64,000 bases of DNA from Lentzea cavernae (lineage in GTDB: Bacteria; Actinomycetota; Actinomycetes; Mycobacteriales; Pseudonocardiaceae), in contig NZ_BNAR01000004.1 of NCBI RefSeq assembly GCF_014653695.1, positions 328,645-392,644 on the forward strand, read 5' to 3'. Shown piece by piece: positions 59,589 through 64,000 of this stretch. Every line of letters starts with the position of its first letter. The stretch's first letter is position 1. A program made the position numbers and the translations under genes. The notes under the pieces were generated by a model. The model was not told the DNA's origin and searched no databases. It saw nothing but the letters and a program-made list of their open reading frames with translations.

Positions 59589-61064
59589 TCACTTCTGTTT
59601 TCGACGAACTTCAAGCCCGGGGGGCCGGAATCCGCCGATCTCCTGCTCCAGCAGCTCCGCCAGCCGCAGCGGGGTGCGGTCCTCGAACGCCGGGCCGACG
59701 ATCTGCACCCCGACCGGCAGCCCCTCGGGCGAGCGGCCCGCGGGCACGGCGGTGGCGGGCAGGCCGGGCGTGGTCGCCACACCGGCCCAGACGAGCTGGT
59801 CGAAGTACGGGTGCTCGACGCCGTCGACGTCGAGCACCCGTGCCAGCGGATCGGGGTCGTGGTCGTGCGGGAACGCGGGTGTGGGCGTGATCGGGCAGAC
59901 CACGGCGTCGAACTCCCCGAAGAGCCGCCGCCACGCGTGGCGGTGGAGTTCGCGGCGGTGGTTCGCCTCCATCCAGTCGCGGTGGCTGAACACCATGGCG
60001 CGCAGGCGCGTGGCGTCCAGGCTCCGGTCGTCGGGGCTCAGGCCGGCGGCGTGGATCCGCAGCTGCTCGTACGAGTCGACGGGGAAACGCGCGACGGAGC
60101 CGGAGAACAGCAGCTGCGTGTACAGCGTCGCCGCCTCGGTCAGATCGGGCAGCAGCGGGCTGTGCCGTTCGACGCGGGCGCCGCTCCCGGCGAGCGCCTC
60201 GGCCACCCGGCTCACGGCGGCCCGCACGGCGGACCCGGTCGGGATGACCGGGTGGTCGTCGAGGACCAGGACCCGGAAGTCGCCGAGCCGGTCGTGGCGC
60301 GCGGGCGGCAGCGTCACGCTGCAGGCCTTGCCGGACGTCAGCGGGTCCGGTCCCGCCATGACGTCGAACAGGAGCGCGAGGTCGCGGGCGGTGCGGGCCA
60401 TCGGGCCGACGACGGCCAGGTCGAACTCGACCGGCAACACCGGCTCGGACGGCGCGACCATGCCGCGGGTGGCCAGCAGGCCGAGCGTCGGCTTGTGCGC
60501 GTAGACGCCGCAGAAGTGCGCCGGGGTGCGGAGCGATCCGGCGAGGTCCGAGCCGATGGACAACGCGCCGAACCCGGACGCCAGCGCCGCCGCCGACCCG
60601 CCGGACGAACCACCGGCGGTGCGGCCGTGGTCCCACGGGTTGGTGGTGGTGCCGTGGATCTCGTTGAAGCTCTGGACGTCCTGCAGCCCCAGCGGCACGT
60701 TCGTCTTGCCGAGCACCACCGCGCCCGCGGCCTTGAGCCGGGACACCTGCACGGCGTCCTCGGCCGGCACGTGGTCCCGGTGCTCCGGCATGCCCCAGGT
60801 CGTGGGCAGCCCGGCGACGTCGTAGCACTCCTTGACCGTCACCGGGACACCGAGCAACGGCCCGTCCCCACCCCGTGCCCGCACCTGGTCCGCACGACGT
60901 GCGGCGGCCCGTGCGCGGTCGAAGTCCGGCACGCAGATCGCGTTGATCACCCCGTCCTCGCGCTCGATGCGGGCGATCGCCTCGTCGGTCAGGTCCACAG
61001 AGGACACGTCACCGGCGCGCATGGCGGCCAGAAGTTCTTCTGCCGACTGGAAGTTCCACTCCAT
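59589..61064 (-). CDS. Amidase (amidase-signature family)
   Basis: A 491-residue amidase. The catalytic lysine lies in VPVTVKECYDVAG; the serine-rich signature GRTAGGSSGGSAAALASGFG and SDLAGSLRTPAHFCG supply the Ser-cisSer-Lys triad. It hydrolyses linear amides or nitrile-derived amides. The C-terminal LPATAVPAGRSPEGLPVGVQIVG is typical. The ATG at 61064 is followed by the conserved 'SAEELLAAMRAGDVSSVDL' helix. It is a stand-alone gene; the substrate is unknown. Confidence 0.93.
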   Translation of the reverse strand: MEWNFQSAEELLAAMRAGDVSSVDLTDEAIARIEREDGVINAICVPDFDRARAAARRADQVRARGGDGPLLGVPVTVKECYDVAGLPTTWGMPEHRDHVPAEDAVQVSRLKAAGAVVLGKTNVPLGLQDVQSFNEIHGTTTNPWDHGRTAGGSSGGSAAALASGFGALSIGSDLAGSLRTPAHFCGVYAHKPTLGLLATRGMVAPSEPVLPVEFDLAVVGPMARTARDLALLFDVMAGPDPLTSGKACSVTLPPARHDRLGDFRVLVLDDHPVIPTGSAVRAAVSRVAEALAGSGARVERHSPLLPDLTEAATLYTQLLFSGSVARFPVDSYEQLRIHAAGLSPDDRSLDATRLRAMVFSHRDWMEANHRRELHRHAWRRLFGEFDAVVCPITPTPAFPHDHDPDPLARVLDVDGVEHPYFDQLVWAGVATTPGLPATAVPAGRSPEGLPVGVQIVGPAFEDRTPLRLAELLEQEIGGFRPPGLEVRRKQK

Positions 61065-61124
61065 GAACTCGACGCTAACCGCATGCCGCCGGAGCCACGA
61101 AATTCCCTTTCGCACAAGGGAGAT

Positions 61125-61150
61125 GGGGGCTCCCCGGTGAGGGAGCCCCC
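61125..61150 (-). terminator. Hairpin terminator after protease gene
   Basis: GGGGGCTCCC and GGGAGCCCCC make a perfect 10-bp stem with a 6-base loop. It follows the protease stop by 16 bases on the minus strand. Confidence 0.8.
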
Positions 61151-61166
61151 GGAGTTCGCGACGCGG

Positions 61167-64000
61167 TCAGCTCGCGATCTTGTAGGCGTGGATGATCGTC
61201 ACCTCGCCCGTGTTGCCCGCCGCGTCCGTCGTCTTGGCGCGCAGCGAAGCGAACTTCGCGTTCTTCGGGTGGTGCACCACCGCCTTGTCCCCTACGACCG
61301 GCACCTGCTTCCAGGTCGCGCCGTCGTCGAACGACACCTCCACGGTGACGCGCTTGACCTTCGGCGTGTTCTGCGCCTGCTCCACCTTCAGCGGAACGAC
61401 CTGCACGCGACCGTGCGCGGAGTCCGAGTCGTCGAGGTCGGGCAGGAACCGGACCACCGTGAGCGGCAGGTGCGTGATGTCGTCGGTGTGCTTCGCCTTG
61501 AACGTCCAGGCGCCGCTCACCTTGCTCGACAGCTCCGCGTCACGGCTGTGCTCCATCTCGGCCCGGTACGAGCCCTCCCCCGCCGGGACGTCGAAGACCG
61601 CCACCGGCCGCGGCTGCTCGCCGAGCTTGGTCCCGTTGTGGAACAACGAGGTCTTCGCGGTCCCGACCGAGGACCTGCCCTCGCCGCCGTTGCCGTCGGT
61701 GAGCAGCGGAACCCTGACGGCGATCTGGTCCTCGAGCCTCGCGAGGCCGAAGCCGGGCGCCGCCGGGACGGACGGGCCGAAGACCGCCTTGCCGAACGTC
61801 TGCGAGTGCTTCTTGCCGCCCTTGAACGAACGTGCGGGCGTCTCGGTCGTGTACTCGCCGGCGTTGTCCGGCCCGACGCGGTCGTAGATCCAGCTCCACC
61901 TGCCCGTCGCGGTGGTGACGAGGTCGACGGCGCGGCCGCCTTCCGGCACCGGCGTGAACGCGGCGAATCCGCCCATGTCGTCGATCGGGTGCGGCATCAC
62001 CGCGATGCCGTGCTGCCTGCCCTCCCCCGCCGGGCGGAAACCGGTCGTGACCTCCGCCAGCTCGTTCGCCTTCGCCGCGCGTCCGTACCCGGTCGGGAAG
62101 CCCTTCTCGGTGTACAGCAGGCGATAGCTGACAGGGGTCTTCTCGTCGCGGGGCGTGCCCCGGAACTGCTCGGCGTAGGTCGTCAGGAACCCCGGCGACT
62201 CCGTGCCGAACCCGGCCGTCGACACCTGGCCCGCGAGTCCGCCGAAGAACGCCCAGCCCTGGCCGAACGGCCTGCCCTCGACCTGGGCCGAGTACCCGAC
62301 CGTGCCGATCTGGGCGGTGGCGGCGGCGTCCGGCGTCGTGAGCGCCACGGCCTTCGCCTTGCGGGCGTCGAGCGTGATCGCCCCCTTGCCGGTCACCACG
62401 AACTTCGGCTGCACCATGAAGTAGACCTTGAAGTCCGCGGTGACGACGCTGCTGTCCACGACGTACTCGCCCTTGGGCAGGCGGACGTTCTGCGCGAACC
62501 CCGGATGGCGCTTGCCGGTCTGCGTGTTGACGAACGACGTGCCGTGGTCCGCGGCGGGGTCGCCGTCCGGTCCGAGCACCGAGACGGCGGTGTCGTAGCT
62601 CTCGACCTCGCGGTGGACGCTCACGAGCGTGCGCAGGCCGTTCGACGCCACGATCGCGCCGCTGTAGGAGCCGTCCGGCGCGGTGGCCCTGGTGTCGGCG
62701 GTGACGGTGGCCTTCGCCTCGCCACCGGCGGGGACGGTGACCTTCGCCGGGGACACCGTGAACAGACCGGCCGGGGCGGGCTTGCCGTCCGGGCCCCGGA
62801 CGTCCGCGCTCAGGTCGAGCACGACCGGTTGCGCGCCGGGGTTGCGGTAGGTGATCTCGCGGACGACCTTCTGGTCGTCGTCGTGCGGCCACTGCTGCAC
62901 ACCGAAGTTGATGTTCGCGGGCTCGGCGATCACCTGCTGCGCCAGCATCTTCGGCACGTCCACGCGTCCGGTGCCCTGGTCGAACGCCGTCAGCGACGGG
63001 TTCGCCCTCGCCGACGCCATGACCGTCGCCTTGAGCCGCGGGCCGCTCCAGTCCGGGTGCTGCTGCTTGAGCAGCGCGACGACGCCCGCCACGTGCGGGG
63101 TCGCCATCGACGTCCCGGACATGGCGACGTGCCCCTGAGTACCGGCCTCGGCCGCGACGATGTCCACACCTGGCGCGGTCACGTCCGGTTTCACCGCACC
63201 GTCCGCGGCCGGGCCGCGGCTGGAGAACGGCGCGATGCCGTCGTTGCGGTCCACCGCTCCCACCGTCAGCGCGGACTCGGCGCTGCCGGGCGAGCCGATC
63301 GTCTCCGGGCGCCCGGAGTTGCCCGCCGCGATGACGAACAGGGCGCCGGTCTCCCGGGAGACCCGGTTCACGGCTTCCTCGAGCGGGTCGACCTCCGGGG
63401 TGTCCCCGCCGCCCAGGCTCATGTTGACGACGTTCGCGCCCTGCTCACCGGCCCACTGGATGCCGGCGAGGATCGCGGACTCGGTGCAGCCGCCCGGCTG
63501 GCACACCTTGCCGTCGAGGATCTCGGCGTCCGGCGCGACACCGCGGTACTTCTCCCCCTTGCTCGCGATGGTCGACGCGACGTGCGTGCCGTGCCCGACC
63601 TCGTCGGTGCCGTCGGGCGAGTCGGTGAAGTTCTTTTCGGCGACCTGTTTGCCCTGCAGGTCCGGGTGCTTCTCGTCGACGCCCGTGTCGAGCACGGCGA
63701 CCTTCACGCCCTTGCCCGTGATGCCCGCCTGCCACGCCGCCGGCGCACCGATCTGCTTCGTGCTGCCGTCGAGCGCGAGCTTGCGAACGCCGTCGAGCCA
63801 CACCTTCTCGACCGCACCGCCTCGCAGCGACTCCCAGGCGCTGCCCGACTTCTCGACCGTGCCGGTCACCAGGCCGGCCACAGACCCCTTGGCCGCCAAC
63901 GCCGTGACATCCGATCGCGCGCCCGCCGCCGGTCGCACGATCACTGGCACGGTGCTGCGCCGCGCGTCGTCGTAGCCGAACTCGGCCAGCGACGTCACGT
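61167..64000 (-). CDS. Subtilisin-like serine protease, N-terminally cut by window edge
   Basis: At least 943 residues; the N-terminus and signal peptide lie beyond the right edge. The catalytic triad is complete: Asp in VAVLDTGVD, His in GHGTHVAS and Ser in GTSMATPHVAG. A propeptide remnant precedes the core. After the S8 core (to about residue 350) come beta-sandwich domains (Fn3-like) and large C-terminal regions typical of secreted Streptomyces and Amycolatopsis S8 proteases. Asn in VIAAGNSGRPE forms the oxyanion hole. It is monocistronic, with a strong terminator. Confidence 0.93.
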   Translation of the reverse strand, partial: VTSLAEFGYDDARRSTVPVIVRPAAGARSDVTALAAKGSVAGLVTGTVEKSGSAWESLRGGAVEKVWLDGVRKLALDGSTKQIGAPAAWQAGITGKGVKVAVLDTGVDEKHPDLQGKQVAEKNFTDSPDGTDEVGHGTHVASTIASKGEKYRGVAPDAEILDGKVCQPGGCTESAILAGIQWAGEQGANVVNMSLGGGDTPEVDPLEEAVNRVSRETGALFVIAAGNSGRPETIGSPGSAESALTVGAVDRNDGIAPFSSRGPAADGAVKPDVTAPGVDIVAAEAGTQGHVAMSGTSMATPHVAGVVALLKQQHPDWSGPRLKATVMASARANPSLTAFDQGTGRVDVPKMLAQQVIAEPANINFGVQQWPHDDDQKVVREITYRNPGAQPVVLDLSADVRGPDGKPAPAGLFTVSPAKVTVPAGGEAKATVTADTRATAPDGSYSGAIVASNGLRTLVSVHREVESYDTAVSVLGPDGDPAADHGTSFVNTQTGKRHPGFAQNVRLPKGEYVVDSSVVTADFKVYFMVQPKFVVTGKGAITLDARKAKAVALTTPDAAATAQIGTVGYSAQVEGRPFGQGWAFFGGLAGQVSTAGFGTESPGFLTTYAEQFRGTPRDEKTPVSYRLLYTEKGFPTGYGRAAKANELAEVTTGFRPAGEGRQHGIAVMPHPIDDMGGFAAFTPVPEGGRAVDLVTTATGRWSWIYDRVGPDNAGEYTTETPARSFKGGKKHSQTFGKAVFGPSVPAAPGFGLARLEDQIAVRVPLLTDGNGGEGRSSVGTAKTSLFHNGTKLGEQPRPVAVFDVPAGEGSYRAEMEHSRDAELSSKVSGAWTFKAKHTDDITHLPLTVVRFLPDLDDSDSAHGRVQVVPLKVEQAQNTPKVKRVTVEVSFDDGATWKQVPVVGDKAVVHHPKNAKFASLRAKTTDAAGNTGEVTIIHAYKIAS

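Noticed and set aside
1..64000. Transposons, CRISPR arrays, rRNA, tRNA and riboswitches
   Set aside because: No transposase motif, regular direct repeats, tRNA cloverleaf or known riboswitch core was found by eye; a covariance-model or tRNAscan search would be decisive.

Overview
This is a 64 kb piece of a high-GC actinomycete chromosome. Codon third positions are almost all G or C, many genes start with GTG, and neighbouring genes often overlap as ATGA, GTGA or TGATG. A mycothiol-type DinB protein, an ESX-like small-protein locus and an ANTAR regulator fit Actinomycetota. The overall style suggests Pseudonocardiales (Lentzea, Saccharothrix or Actinosynnema type), but that placement is inference. 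I saw no rRNA, tRNA, CRISPR array or transposon.

Region 1 (1-16.6 kb) is part of an enediyne biosynthetic cluster, cut by the left edge. Its core is the conserved enediyne cassette on the minus strand: two DUF1702 proteins, UnbV, UnbU, the iterative enediyne PKS (pksE, with its own phosphopantetheinyl transferase domain) and the hot-dog thioesterase, followed by a flavin reductase. Divergent from an AraC-type regulator is a tightly coupled P450 / GMC oxidoreductase / small-protein operon, probably tailoring.

Region 2 (16.7-34.3 kb) is mixed accessory DNA. It has a MerR regulator with a membrane protein; an SDR / acyl-CoA carboxylase / DinB operon that could supply malonyl-CoA; a TetR regulator with a clear 13-bp-arm operator in front of a carotenoid-oxygenase-like protein that has lost its metal-binding histidines; a three-gene ESX-like locus; a methyltransferase and a zinc alcohol dehydrogenase. 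A TetR gene then appears to control, through two copies of one operator, a DHA2-type exporter and a Baeyer-Villiger monooxygenase / beta-propeller pair. The monooxygenase carries a one-base frameshift near its 3' end.

Region 3 (34.3-50.7 kb) is the most interesting part: a second biosynthetic locus with the signature of hydrazine (N-N bond) formation. It has two IucD-type N-hydroxylases, a methionyl-tRNA-synthetase-like enzyme, a small cupin, and a FAD amine oxidase of the kind that releases hydrazinoacetic acid. Around them are two ATP-grasp ligases, a cobalamin-type radical SAM enzyme, two tandem acyl-CoA-dehydrogenase-like flavoenzymes, a BBE-type oxidase, an MFS exporter and an orphan LuxR-type response regulator. 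In characterised systems the cupin and MetRS parts are one fused protein; here they are separate genes about 2.5 kb apart on opposite strands. A GGGAA-N5-TCCC palindrome lies 25-26 bp upstream of a TAnnnT -10 box at three places: both N-hydroxylase transcription units and the cupin unit. This points to one co-regulated system.

Region 4 (50.7-64 kb) is ordinary chromosome: a secreted nuclease-fold/jacalin protein, GAF-ANTAR and STAS-AraC regulators, an alpha/beta hydrolase, a pyruvate-oxidase-like TPP enzyme, a secreted SNase-like protein, an amidase, and a subtilisin-like protease cut by the right edge.
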